Part shown: positions 27,493 through 35,084 of the stretch, one piece after another
Layout: each line of letters begins with the position of its first letter
Numbering within the stretch: position 1 is the stretch's first letter
Origin: Endozoicomonas sp. (ex Botrylloides leachii)
Lineage (GTDB): Bacteria > Pseudomonadota > Gammaproteobacteria > Pseudomonadales > Endozoicomonadaceae
Assembly: GCA_028728195.1 (NCBI GenBank)
Contig: JAQYUY010000134.1
Span: forward strand, 1 to 35,084
Length of the DNA: 35,084 nucleotides
Direction: 5' to 3'
Made by a program: the position numbers and the translations under genes
The notes under the pieces: model-generated
Database searches by the model: none
What the model saw: only the letters and a program-made list of their open reading frames with translations
What the model was told of the DNA's origin: nothing

Positions 27493-28413
27493 TCACGTTG
27501 TGAGTTTAGCTAGAATCGTGTTAGCCCCTTGCTTTAACAAAGATTGCGCTACCTTCATTCCTATAGAGGTATTTTCTTCTTTAGGGGAAATAGCTTCAGC
27601 GCTAATGATATGGCTACCATCAGGTTCACCAACTAAGCCACGAAGATGAATATTGCTACCTCTAAGTTCGGCAAAACCTGCAATAGGCACTTGGCAGCCA
27701 CCTTGCAGATGTTTGTTCATTGCGCGCTCAGCACCTACACACAGCGCTGTTGACTGATGATGTAAAGGAGCCAATAGCTCTAATACTACTGCGTCATTAC
27801 GCCTAACTTCAATGCCTACTGCCCCCTGACCAGCAGCAGGCAGACTTTCCTCAATGGTTAGCTGCGAGCGGACACGTTTTCCCATGCCCAACCTAACTAA
27901 ACCTGCTACAGCTAAAATAATGGCGTCGTATCGACCTGAATCCAACTTCTCAAGACGGGTGTTAACATTACCGCGAAGAAAGTGAACATTTAGATCCGGT
28001 CGCAAAGCGAGTATCTGACACTGTCTTCTCAGGCTTGAAGTGCCCACAACAGCGCCTTTTGGAAGCTGATAAATCGTACTGTAATCGTTAGATACAAAAG
28101 CATCACACGGATCTTCGCGTTGGCAAATAGCGCCAAGTATCAAGCCATCAGGAAAATCCATGGGTACATCTTTCATGGAGTGAACAGCAATATCGGCTCG
28201 ATCTTCTAATAATGCATTCTCAAGCTCTTTCACAAAAAGCCCTTTGCCGCCTATTTTTGCCAGCGGTGCATCTAAGATTCTATCGCCTTTGCTAGTTATC
28301 TTGACCAGCTCAACCTGAATATCACAGTAGTGTTGTTCAAGTTTGCGTTTAACATAGTTAGCCTGCCAGAGGGCTAGAGTGCTTTTTCGGGTAGCGATTC
28401 GGATCTTTTTCAC
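27493..28413 (-). CDS. hemC: Hydroxymethylbilane synthase (porphobilinogen deaminase)
   Basis: Polymerises four porphobilinogens to hydroxymethylbilane; cytosolic. Starting at GTG 28413 the product begins [20 protein letters not shown], which matches family starts. A TTG ten codons earlier is the longer alternative. The catalytic aspartate is D82 (SMKDVP). The dipyrromethane cofactor is held by C240 in [13 protein letters not shown]. The SSLRRQ and LRGNVNTRL substrate-binding motifs are intact. Length is 307 residues. It is first in the hem operon, with about 180 bases before hemD, the only large gap in the cluster. It is divergent from the hydrolase at 28636. Confidence 0.97.
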   Translation of the reverse strand: MKKIRIATRKSTLALWQANYVKRKLEQHYCDIQVELVKITSKGDRILDAPLAKIGGKGLFVKELENALLEDRADIAVHSMKDVPMDFPDGLILGAICQREDPCDAFVSNDYSTIYQLPKGAVVGTSSLRRQCQILALRPDLNVHFLRGNVNTRLEKLDSGRYDAIILAVAGLVRLGMGKRVRSQLTIEESLPAAGQGAVGIEVRRNDAVVLELLAPLHHQSTALCVGAERAMNKHLQGGCQVPIAGFAELRGSNIHLRGLVGEPDGSHIISAEAISPKEENTSIGMKVAQSLLKQGANTILAKLTT

Positions 28414-28635
28414 GGAGTTACAACAGCATTTAGTGGTCAGCAAGTAATGATTCAGAGTCTATCAAAGCTTTTAATACAATGCTTAGTTAACAGAGCAAAA
28501 ACAAGGCTAATTTTTGCACCTAGAGACTAAAATAGCGTATTGTCTTATAAATACAGTAGATAAAGTTTGTGGAGCAACTTAAGTCCTACCCATCAGGCGA
28601 GAATATCAGGCTCGTTATTTGAGGAATGACGGATA

Positions 28636-29400
28636 ATGACCAAGAATAAAACACTAGGAACCATGAATATTGCAACCGACCTAATAAGAGCTCTTTCTGA
28701 TATTCGTTCAGGTCGTGATTGGCAATCAAAAGTTGGAACTATTCCCCATGGAGACGGCCATTCTGTTTTGGTCTTTCCCGGTTTTATGACTAACGATCGT
28801 TCAACATCAACGCTCAGAAAACGACTGGTTTCACAGGGCTACGACGCCCGCCCATGGGATCAAGGCATTAATTTTGGGCAGACCAGAGAAAAAGATATAT
28901 TACATAAAATAACCGATCTGCTAAAACATACTTATATGGAGTCTTCTCGAAAAGTCAGTTTGGTTGGCTGGAGTCTTGGGGGTTTACTAGCAAGAGAAGC
29001 CGCTCGTTGCCATCCAGAGCAGGTAAGGAGGGTTATCTGCTTAGGTAGTCCCATCGGGGGATCACCTAAACATACATCTCTTTGGAAAGTTTACAATATA
29101 ATTACTCGACTGGCAGGAAGACAAGAAAATGTTGATCAGTTAATGGCTCAAGTTATTAAGCCCGTAGAAGGTGTTCATTGTATTTCCATTTATTCAGATA
29201 GTGACGGCGTTGTTCCTCCCAACATAGCTTGTGAAGAAGAAAGCCCTCTGACAGAAAACATAAAAGTCAACTCCAGTCATCTGGGCTTGCCATTCAATGC
29301 TGATGTATTGCAGATCATAAGTGAACGGCTATCACAACCAGAAATAAACTGGAAACCCTACGCTCAATATAATGCAGAAAAATCAAAACAGGCAGTTTAA
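28636..29400 (+). CDS. Alpha/beta-hydrolase, lipase/esterase-like
   Basis: A 254-residue alpha/beta-hydrolase-fold protein. The nucleophile elbow is GWSLGG with S113, preceded by the oxyanion-type VLVFPGFM. The acid is probably D188 or D190 (YSDSDGVV) and the base H215 (SSHLGLP). No signal peptide is visible, so it is likely cytosolic, and the substrate cannot be told. Start ATG has GAGGAATGACGG upstream. It is monocistronic, divergent from hemC and convergent with infB; the palindromic repeat at 29418 may end both transcripts. Confidence 0.85.
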   Translation: MTKNKTLGTMNIATDLIRALSDIRSGRDWQSKVGTIPHGDGHSVLVFPGFMTNDRSTSTLRKRLVSQGYDARPWDQGINFGQTREKDILHKITDLLKHTYMESSRKVSLVGWSLGGLLAREAARCHPEQVRRVICLGSPIGGSPKHTSLWKVYNIITRLAGRQENVDQLMAQVIKPVEGVHCISIYSDSDGVVPPNIACEEESPLTENIKVNSSHLGLPFNADVLQIISERLSQPEINWKPYAQYNAEKSKQAV

Positions 29401-29417
29401 AGAAACCACGCATAACC

Positions 29418-29496
29418 TATACCCATAGCATTTCTAGATGCTAAGAGGCTTCGCTCAGTTGCCACCTCCATAGCATCTTGAAATCTAATGGGTATA
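29418..29496. repeat. Long imperfect palindromic intergenic repeat (REP/MITE-like)
   Basis: The left arm 29418-29448 (TATACCCATAGCATTTCTAG, then ATGCTAAGAGG) is nearly the reverse complement of the right arm 29465-29496. The arms match at both ends (TATACCCAT/ATGGGTATA) and in the middle (AGATGCTA/TAGCATCT), with a 16-base loop around 29449-29464. It fills the gap between two convergent genes. It has no ORF or T-run. It could be a dispersed palindromic element, and probably acts as a bidirectional terminator or RNA stabiliser here. Confidence 0.75.
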
Positions 29497-29508
29497 ATCA
29501 TAAGGCAA

Positions 29509-32061
29509 TCATAAAGTACGTTGCACTTCAATTGTCTTATAAACCTCAATTTTATCGCCTTCCTTAACGTCATTGTAACTCTTAACGGCAATACCACACT
29601 CCATACCGTTACGAACTTCGTTAACGTCATCTTTATAGCGACGCAGAGATTCTAGCTCACCTTCGTAAATAACCACATTATCGCGTAATACCCGAATACG
29701 ATCATTGCGGTACACAGTACCCTCAACAACCATGCAGCCAGCTACTGCTCCAAACTTAGGTGACCGGAATACGTTACGTACTTCAGCTACACCTACTATT
29801 TCTTCACGAGTATCAGAGCCCAGCATCCCACCCAATGCTTTCTTCACATCATCAACAATATTGTAGATTACACTGTAGTAACGCATATCTAGCTCTTCAG
29901 TTTCCACGACTTTCCGAGCTGAGGCATCAGCACGAACGTTGAAACCAATAATAACAGCACTAGAAGCCAATGCCAGATTAGCATCTGTTTCGGTGATACC
30001 ACCAACACCACCAGATATCACCTTCACCTCAACTTCGTCATTACCTAGCTCTTGCAAAGAAGACGTAAGCGCTTCTAAAGAGCCTCGAACATCTGCTTTT
30101 AATACAATATTGAGTGCTTTTTTCTCATCACTGCCCATACTGGAGAAGACGTTCTCCAGCTTGGCAGCCTGCTGGCGAGCCAATTTAACTTCACGGAACT
30201 TACCCTGACGGAACATGGCAATTTCGCGCGCTTTACGCTCATCTTTAACAACTTGCATTTCATCACCGGAGTCCGGTGTACCATCAAGGCCAAGAAGCTC
30301 AACAGGAATAGAAGGACCAGCCTCTTGAATCGACTGACCATTTTCATCAAGCATTGCGCGAACACGGCCGTATTGCTGGCCAACCAAAATATTATCACCC
30401 TGCTTTAGATTACCACTCTGTACTAGCACCGTGGCTACCGGCCCACGCCCACGATCAAGGCGAGACTCAACAACCACACCACGGGCAGGGCCTTTATCAA
30501 CAGCTTTCAGTTCTAATACTTCTGCCTGTAATAAAACAGCTTCCAGCAACTCATCAATGCCTTCACCTGTGTGAGCAGACACAGGCAAAAACTGCGTATC
30601 TCCACCCCACTCTTCAGGGATAACCTCACGCGCTGATAATTCATTTTTCACACGATCAGGGTCAGCTTCTGGTTTATCCATTTTATTTATAGCAACAACG
30701 ATTGGAACACCTGCTGCTTTAGCATGCTGAACTGCTTCTTCAGTTTGAGGCATTACGCCATCATCTGCGGCGACAACAAGTATTACAATATCAGTAGCCT
30801 GAGCACCACGAGCACGCATAGCGGTAAATGCCGCATGTCCGGGCGTATCTAAAAAGGACACCATTCCTCGTGGCGTATTGACATGATAAGCACCAATGTG
30901 CTGGGTAATACCACCAGCTTCACCTGCTTGTATTCGGCTCTTTCGAATATAATCCAGCAACGAGGTTTTACCGTGGTCAACATGACCCATGACCGTAACA
31001 ACAGGTGCGCGCGGACTCTCATCACCTTGGACTTCAGCGGCAATATCTTCTGTCAACTTATCTTCGATAGCATCTGTTTTAGTGAGCTTAAACTTATGAC
31101 CCATTTCTTCAACCACAATTGATGCAGTATCCTGATCAATCACTTGGTTGATAGTTACCATCGATCCCATCTTAAACATGACTTTAATAACGTCAGCAGC
31201 TTTAATGGCCATTTTCTGAGCCAGTTCGCTGACAGTAACCATTTCAGGGATAGACACCTCTCGCACAACAGGTGCTGTGGGCTTGGTAAAGCCATGGGCT
31301 GACATAGAGTCAGGCGTTACTGTTCTAGCATGACGACGGCTGCCACCGCGGCGTTCCTCACGCCCCCCGCGACCACCTCGACGATCACTGTCACGACGTG
31401 AGCGTTCTTCAAAGTCTCTACGCTCTTTCTGTTTACCGCGTTTATTACGACTTCTGCGCGTATCGTCAGAGGGGGGCGGTGGTGAATCAGTCGGAAGTAT
31501 TGCCACAGCTCCACGGTTAGGACGAGCGGGACGCGCATCACCGTCACGACGAGCTGGACGAGCATCACTATCACGACGAGTTGGACGCGCATCACCGTCA
31601 CGACGCGTTGAACGCGTATCACCATCACGGCGTGCTGGGCGAGAAACGCTATCTCCACGAGCAGAGCGATTATCGCTAGAACGAGAACGGCCATCGGTAC
31701 TGCGCTCATCCTTGTTACTGCGTTTTTTCTCGGTACCAGCTTCAGCCTTTTTAACGTAGGTCCGCTTCTTGCGTACCTCAACGTTAACAACTTTGTTCTT
31801 GCCTGAATTGCCAGATAGTTTCATCTGGCTCACGGTTTTTCTCTTAAGGGTAATTTTTCCAACATCAGTGGATACTTTAGCACCGCCGGAGTGGTCACCA
31901 TGAGTGCGCTTCAAGTGAGCCAGCAGTTGTTGCTTTTCACCATCACTGACGGCCTCAGATGCATTTTTCTGGGGCAACCCCGCATCCTGCATCTGCTTTA
32001 ATAATCGCTCGACCGGAGCACCAACCACTGCTGCGAGCTGTTTTACGGTTACTTCTGCCAT
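29509..32061 (-). CDS. infB: Translation initiation factor IF-2
   Basis: GTPase that places initiator fMet-tRNA on the 30S subunit and promotes subunit joining. The ATG at 32061 ([10 protein letters not shown]) has AGGAG at good spacing; a TTG six bases earlier is ignored. The IF2_N domain is at ~1-55. A basic, disordered linker at ~95-240 includes 9-residue repeats. A second N-terminal helical module ([20 protein letters not shown]) is at ~270-320. The G domain has GHVDHGKT at 359-366, DTPGH and NKMD. Beta-barrel domains and the C-terminal fMet-tRNA-binding region follow. Length is 850 (E. coli 890). It is the last gene of the rimP-nusA-infB operon, 25 bases after nusA. The usual next gene rbfA is not downstream. 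Confidence 0.97.
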   Translation of the reverse strand: MAEVTVKQLAAVVGAPVERLLKQMQDAGLPQKNASEAVSDGEKQQLLAHLKRTHGDHSGGAKVSTDVGKITLKRKTVSQMKLSGNSGKNKVVNVEVRKKRTYVKKAEAGTEKKRSNKDERSTDGRSRSSDNRSARGDSVSRPARRDGDTRSTRRDGDARPTRRDSDARPARRDGDARPARPNRGAVAILPTDSPPPPSDDTRRSRNKRGKQKERRDFEERSRRDSDRRGGRGGREERRGGSRRHARTVTPDSMSAHGFTKPTAPVVREVSIPEMVTVSELAQKMAIKAADVIKVMFKMGSMVTINQVIDQDTASIVVEEMGHKFKLTKTDAIEDKLTEDIAAEVQGDESPRAPVVTVMGHVDHGKTSLLDYIRKSRIQAGEAGGITQHIGAYHVNTPRGMVSFLDTPGHAAFTAMRARGAQATDIVILVVAADDGVMPQTEEAVQHAKAAGVPIVVAINKMDKPEADPDRVKNELSAREVIPEEWGGDTQFLPVSAHTGEGIDELLEAVLLQAEVLELKAVDKGPARGVVVESRLDRGRGPVATVLVQSGNLKQGDNILVGQQYGRVRAMLDENGQSIQEAGPSIPVELLGLDGTPDSGDEMQVVKDERKAREIAMFRQGKFREVKLARQQAAKLENVFSSMGSDEKKALNIVLKADVRGSLEALTSSLQELGNDEVEVKVISGGVGGITETDANLALASSAVIIGFNVRADASARKVVETEELDMRYYSVIYNIVDDVKKALGGMLGSDTREEIVGVAEVRNVFRSPKFGAVAGCMVVEGTVYRNDRIRVLRDNVVIYEGELESLRRYKDDVNEVRNGMECGIAVKSYNDVKEGDKIEVYKTIEVQRTL
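31529..31663 (-). repeat. 27-bp tandem repeats in the IF-2 linker
   Basis: Four good 27-bp units (31529-31555, 31556-31582, 31583-31609, 31610-31636) and one degenerate unit (31637-31663) encode the 9-residue motif (A/T)RRDGDARP. They sit in the charged linker between the first N-terminal domain and the rest of IF-2. Copy number probably varies between strains. Confidence 0.9.
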
Positions 32062-32086
32062 TAACACTTCTCCTCTCAGTGGCCGC

Positions 32087-33580
32087 TCAGCTACCCGCTT
32101 TCTCGAACCAGGGTTTTCGTGCGGTCATAATCAACTCGCCAGCCTGCTCTTCATCCACACCATCAATATCAAGCAGTTCATCAATCGACTGCTCGGCAAG
32201 ATCTTCCATGGTGATCACACCTCGGCCAGCAAGTTTATAAGCCAAATCTCGATTCATGCCATCCATGGATAATAAGTCTTCCGCTGGCTCGACACTACCA
32301 AGCTTTTCTTCTTGAGCAATTGCTTGGGCCAATAGCTTGTCTTTAGCCTGAGCTTGTAATTCAACAGCTCGCTCTTCATCAATACCATCAACTTCTAATA
32401 TTTCTTCTACGGGCACATAAGCAATCTCTTCTAGGGAAGAAAAGCCTTCTTCAACCAGCTTTTCTGACAGTACTGCGTCCACGCCGAGCGTATCAACAAA
32501 GCTTTGAATAAAGCGGCCAGTTTCTTTTTGCTGTTTTTCTGCTGCATCGCTTTCAGTCATAACGTTCAGATTCCACTTAGTCAGCTCACTAGCCAACCTG
32601 ACATTCTGACCATTACGACCTATAGCTTGAGCTAAATTATCTTCTGCTACAGCAATATCCATTGAGTTTGAATCTTCGTCTACCACAATGGAAGCAACCT
32701 CTGCCGGTTGCATAGCATTAACTACGTATTGAACAGGGTTTTCATCCCACAATACGATATCTACACGCTCATTAGCGAGCTCTCCGGATACCGCCTGCAC
32801 TCGAGCGCCCCGCATACCCACACAGGCACCTACGGGGTCAATACGGCCATCATTCGTTTTAACCGCAATTTTAGCGCGCAATCCTGGGTCGCGAGCAGCA
32901 CCTCTAATTTCGATAACTTCTTCTGAAATTTCGGGGACCTCAATCCTGAAAAGCTCAATTAGCATCTCAGGGCAAGTACGCGATAGCATTAGCTGAGGAC
33001 CACGCCCTTCGGTAGAAATCTCATGGAGCAAAGCACGAACACGAGTTCCCACTCTAAAGTTTTCTCGCGGCAACATCTGGTCTTTACGCATGACGGCTTC
33101 GGCATTATTGCCGAGGTCAATAATAATGCTATCTCTGGTAGTCTTTTTAACCGTACCAGAAATCAGCTCACCGAGCTTATCACGGTATGCTTCCACCATT
33201 TGGAAGCGTTCTGCTTCACGTACCTTTTGCACTATCACTTGTTTTGCCGTCTGAGCAGCAATACGACCAAAAGCAACGGAATCAACCACTTCTTCCCATA
33301 TGCCACCAATTTCAATATCCGCCTGTTTTTCCTTTCCTTCGTCTAGCGTCAGGTGCATACCGGGAAACTCAAAGTCCTCGTCAGCTACAACCGTCCAGCG
33401 ACGAAAGGTTTCGTATTCGCCAACACCTCGATCAATCGCTACACGGATATCAACTTCGCTTTCGTAACGTTTTTTGGTCGCTGTAGCCAGGGCTATCTCA
33501 ATCGCCTCGAAGATAACTTCAGGCGGCACTCCTTTTTCATTGGATACAGACTCTACGACCAACAGAATCTCTTTACTCAT
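32087..33580 (-). CDS. nusA: Transcription termination/antitermination factor NusA
   Basis: RNA polymerase-associated factor that modulates pausing, Rho-independent termination and antitermination. The order is the usual one: NusA N-terminal domain ([19 protein letters not shown] to ~130), S1 domain (~135-200, [18 protein letters not shown]), two KH domains (~230-345, with [14 protein letters not shown] and [12 protein letters not shown]), and two C-terminal acidic repeats (~365-490). Length 497 is typical of gammaproteobacteria. It starts 88 bases after rimP ends. NusA may influence the terminator-like hairpins ahead of rimP (inference). Confidence 0.97.
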   Translation of the reverse strand: MSKEILLVVESVSNEKGVPPEVIFEAIEIALATATKKRYESEVDIRVAIDRGVGEYETFRRWTVVADEDFEFPGMHLTLDEGKEKQADIEIGGIWEEVVDSVAFGRIAAQTAKQVIVQKVREAERFQMVEAYRDKLGELISGTVKKTTRDSIIIDLGNNAEAVMRKDQMLPRENFRVGTRVRALLHEISTEGRGPQLMLSRTCPEMLIELFRIEVPEISEEVIEIRGAARDPGLRAKIAVKTNDGRIDPVGACVGMRGARVQAVSGELANERVDIVLWDENPVQYVVNAMQPAEVASIVVDEDSNSMDIAVAEDNLAQAIGRNGQNVRLASELTKWNLNVMTESDAAEKQQKETGRFIQSFVDTLGVDAVLSEKLVEEGFSSLEEIAYVPVEEILEVDGIDEERAVELQAQAKDKLLAQAIAQEEKLGSVEPAEDLLSMDGMNRDLAYKLAGRGVITMEDLAEQSIDELLDIDGVDEEQAGELIMTARKPWFEKAGS

Positions 33581-33668
33581 GCTCTGCCTCGTCTATGTTG
33601 AACCAGCCCATGTTTATGCTAACATTTGCCTGGCTGCAAACAGGTATTTACCATCTAACATAAAAACT

Positions 33669-34127
33669 TTAGTCAAACTGCGGTATCACCTGTGCTTTTT
33701 CGATACTTTCTATTGGCAACAGAAGCTCGTGGCCCTCTGCCACAATAACAACGTATTGATTCTCGACGCCTTTAAGCAGCCCTCGATATTTCCGGCGCCC
33801 TTCAAAAGGAGTCCGTAATCGAAGTCTAACCTCAGAGCCCTTCCATTCTTGATAGTGCTCAAGCCTGAACAAGCAGCGATCCATTCCAGGGGAAGATACC
33901 TCTAAGGTGTACTCTTCAGTAATAGGGTCCTCAACATCAAAGACGCTGCTCACCTGACGGCTAACTTTTTCACAGTCTTCAAGCGTCACCCCATTATCAC
34001 TATCAATATAAATTCGTAGCAGTGAATGACGTCCTCGAAGCAAGAATTCAATACCCCAAAGGCGATACCCGAGCGACAAAACGATTGGCTCAACCATCGC
34101 CTCTAGCTGAGACTGTTTATCTGTCAC
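33669..34127 (-). CDS. rimP: Ribosome maturation factor RimP
   Basis: Assists assembly of the 30S subunit. The 152-residue product has the family elements LRIYIDSDNGVTLEDCEKVS, VEDPITEEYTLEVSSPGMDR and an SH3-like C-terminal domain (RGLLKGVENQYVVI). The start is GTG, with AGGTG 8-9 bases upstream. The nearest terminator-like hairpin ends only about 20 bases before the start codon, so the gene must be read from a promoter lying upstream of the hairpins or overlapping them. Confidence 0.96.
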   Translation of the reverse strand: MTDKQSQLEAMVEPIVLSLGYRLWGIEFLLRGRHSLLRIYIDSDNGVTLEDCEKVSRQVSSVFDVEDPITEEYTLEVSSPGMDRCLFRLEHYQEWKGSEVRLRLRTPFEGRRKYRGLLKGVENQYVVIVAEGHELLLPIESIEKAQVIPQFD

Positions 34128-34148
34128 GACTGAAACACCTACTGATAT

Positions 34149-34174
34149 AAAAAAAAAAGGGCTATCAAAGCCCT
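34149..34174 (-). terminator. Intrinsic terminator just upstream of rimP
   Basis: On the minus strand AGGGCT-TTGAT-AGCCCT (34174 to 34158) is followed by about nine T's. It lies between the initiator tRNA and rimP, about 20 bases before the rimP start, so it acts as an attenuator on the operon if transcription comes from the tRNA promoter. Confidence 0.85.
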
Positions 34175-34183
34175 GTGCTGAAC

Positions 34184-34217
34184 GCAGTATACATCTCTTT
34201 AACAGACCCTATACTGC
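34184..34217 (-). promoter_or_regulatory. Inverted repeat between the two leader terminators
   Basis: GCAGTAT (34184-34190) pairs with ATACTGC (34211-34217), giving a 7-bp stem with a 20-base loop. It could be a processing stem in the tRNA-rimP leader. In E. coli the metY-nusA leader is cut by RNase III; whether this stem plays that role is inference. Confidence 0.4.
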
Positions 34218-34238
34218 ATTAAATATGGCACCACCACA

Positions 34239-34266
34239 TAAAAAAAACCCATAAAAAGGGTTTTTA
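34239..34266 (-). terminator. Terminator directly after the initiator tRNA
   Basis: On the minus strand AAAAACCC, TTTTTAT, GGGTTTTTTTT forms a hairpin plus T-run that begins about three bases after the encoded CCA end. It should release most tRNA transcripts before rimP. Confidence 0.8.
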
Positions 34267-34268
34267 TT

Positions 34269-34345
<77 letters not shown>

Positions 34346-34358
34346 TCAAAGCATTTTC

Positions 34359-34387
34359 AGTATAACTGTGACAACGGAAACTGACAA
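34359..34387 (-). promoter_or_regulatory. Sigma-70 promoter of metY-rimP-nusA-infB
   Basis: On the minus strand TTGTCA (34387-34382) and TATACT (34364-34359) are separated by exactly 17 bases. The -10 element ends 13 bases before the tRNA 5' end, a fitting distance for a short leader. No other promoter of this quality lies between here and rimP. Confidence 0.8.
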
Positions 34388-35084
34388 ATATTCTAATTAA
34401 ACTCAGTACCAAATGCAGAATCTGGCAAATCTTAGGTAGCGACTGCTTTACAGTAAAATACTGGTGATTACTGATCCTTAGAACACATTAAAACTGATAC
34501 AAATCATATATGCTGAGACCGCTTATTTCAACTACTATTTATTCCCTCACCGCATCTAACATCTAAACAGTTACTGTGCTACCAAAGCCCGTCGGCTGAG
34601 CTTTATCTGATCAATTAAATACAACATATTCTCTGCTAAGGCATGATGAAAAGCAGTTGACCGGACTCACGGGATGTAAACTTACCCATGCTAAATTTCA
34701 ACAATAAGTGGAATTGGCTTCTCAGTATGGCATTAAACGAGATATGATCAGCAAACTGGTTAGAGTTAACGTAGCATCATGCTGATAAAGATATTTTGTA
34801 ACCACTTTTAACCAAAGCTAAAGCAACATCTGCCTAAGCGCCATTATAAGCAACTTCTATTAATCAACGAAGTCGCTACAGTCACCATCATGTTTCATGC
34901 TAACACCTATCGTTATCTGAAGCCGAACACAAACAACCCAAACGACAGCTATAAAGGCACTAAGAGAGCTTTGCATGATCCGATCAACTCCTCCTTTTTA
35001 AGCTCAATGACAAAATTTTCGCAGTCTTTTGTATTAACCAGCTTAGAAAATTGAATTTTTAGATCATGTTCTGCTCATATTTTG
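34388..35084. other. Gene-free stretch at the right edge
   Basis: No recognised gene is present. Short stop-ridden plus-strand frames near 34675-34785 (for example VELASQYGIKRDMISKLVRV, helix-turn-helix-like) and 34862-35054 (62 codons open without a credible start) look like decayed coding DNA, but no family could be named. On the minus strand a 38-codon ORF (34976 to 34860, beginning MQSSLSAFIAVVWVV) follows AAGGAGGAG at 34996-34988, but the 11-base spacing and proximity to the decayed frames make it doubtful. Confidence 0.4.

Noticed and set aside
28414..28443. TTG start extending hemC by ten residues
   Set aside because: The added [10 protein letters not shown] has no family counterpart; the GTG at 28413 begins with the conserved KIRIATRKS strand.
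29397..29630. 77-codon minus-strand ORF across the palindromic repeat
   Set aside because: It runs through the 3' end of infB in another frame and the non-coding palindrome, and has no ribosome site.
31529..31663. Regular repeats as a possible CRISPR array
   Set aside because: Units are contiguous 27-bp tandem copies with no spacers and lie in frame within IF-2.
31317..31790. 157-codon minus-strand ORF rich in valine inside infB
   Set aside because: It is a shadow frame created by the Arg/Asp repeat region of IF-2; the infB frame is clearly the coding one.

Overview
This AT-rich window (about 40% GC by eye) is a chromosomal segment of a gammaproteobacterium. The evidence is the hemC-hemD-hemX-hemY cluster, the initiator-tRNA/rimP/nusA/infB order, a Slt-type lytic transglycosylase, an AmpG permease and a three-gene hybrid kinase/CheR/GGDEF operon. 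Low GC, a probable secreted effector-like protein and decayed insertion-sequence DNA suggest a marine, possibly host-associated relative of Oceanospirillales such as Zooshikella. That genus-level guess is weak.

Layout, left to right. (1) 1-5326: a very large DUF4011-type superfamily 1 helicase with a C-terminal Vsr/PD-(D/E)XK nuclease domain, cut at its 5' end by the window edge. It is a likely single-protein anti-phage or DNA-defence factor. (2) 5556-8940: periplasmic lytic transglycosylase (minus strand), divergent from a 379-residue outer-membrane beta-barrel protein. (3) 8946-9435: a decayed IS481-family transposase remnant. (4) 9542-10951: AGCS-family sodium:alanine/glycine symporter. 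(5) 11180-17540, minus strand: an operon of a 1379-residue membrane hybrid histidine kinase with three receivers, a CheR-type methyltransferase and a response regulator-PAS-GGDEF diguanylate cyclase. (6) 17779-18878: a 40-codon membrane peptide ORF with a strong Shine-Dalgarno, then rpiA. (7) 19253-20599: an unrecognised 448-residue protein with a recent 96-bp internal tandem duplication and a C39/papain-like C-terminal pattern. (8) 20873-22826: alkyltransferase-like protein, a small ORF and an AmpG-type permease. (9) 22925-28413, minus strand: hemC, hemD, hemX, hemY, DUF423 and trmB, the last five tightly packed or overlapping. (10) 28636-29400: alpha/beta hydrolase. (11) 29418-29496: a long palindromic intergenic repeat. 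(12) 29509-34345, minus strand: initiator tRNA, two terminator-like hairpins, rimP, nusA and infB. (13) 34388-35084: no recognisable gene.

How the genes work together. Slt releases anhydromuropeptides in the periplasm and AmpG imports them, so both ends of cell-wall recycling are present although not in one operon. The kinase/CheR/GGDEF operon looks like a self-contained signalling module whose output is cyclic di-GMP. The hem cluster makes uroporphyrinogen III and ends in a tRNA methyltransferase. The metY/rimP/nusA/infB block is the conserved translation/transcription-factor operon, here without rbfA directly after infB. No CRISPR array, prophage or complete mobile element was found.
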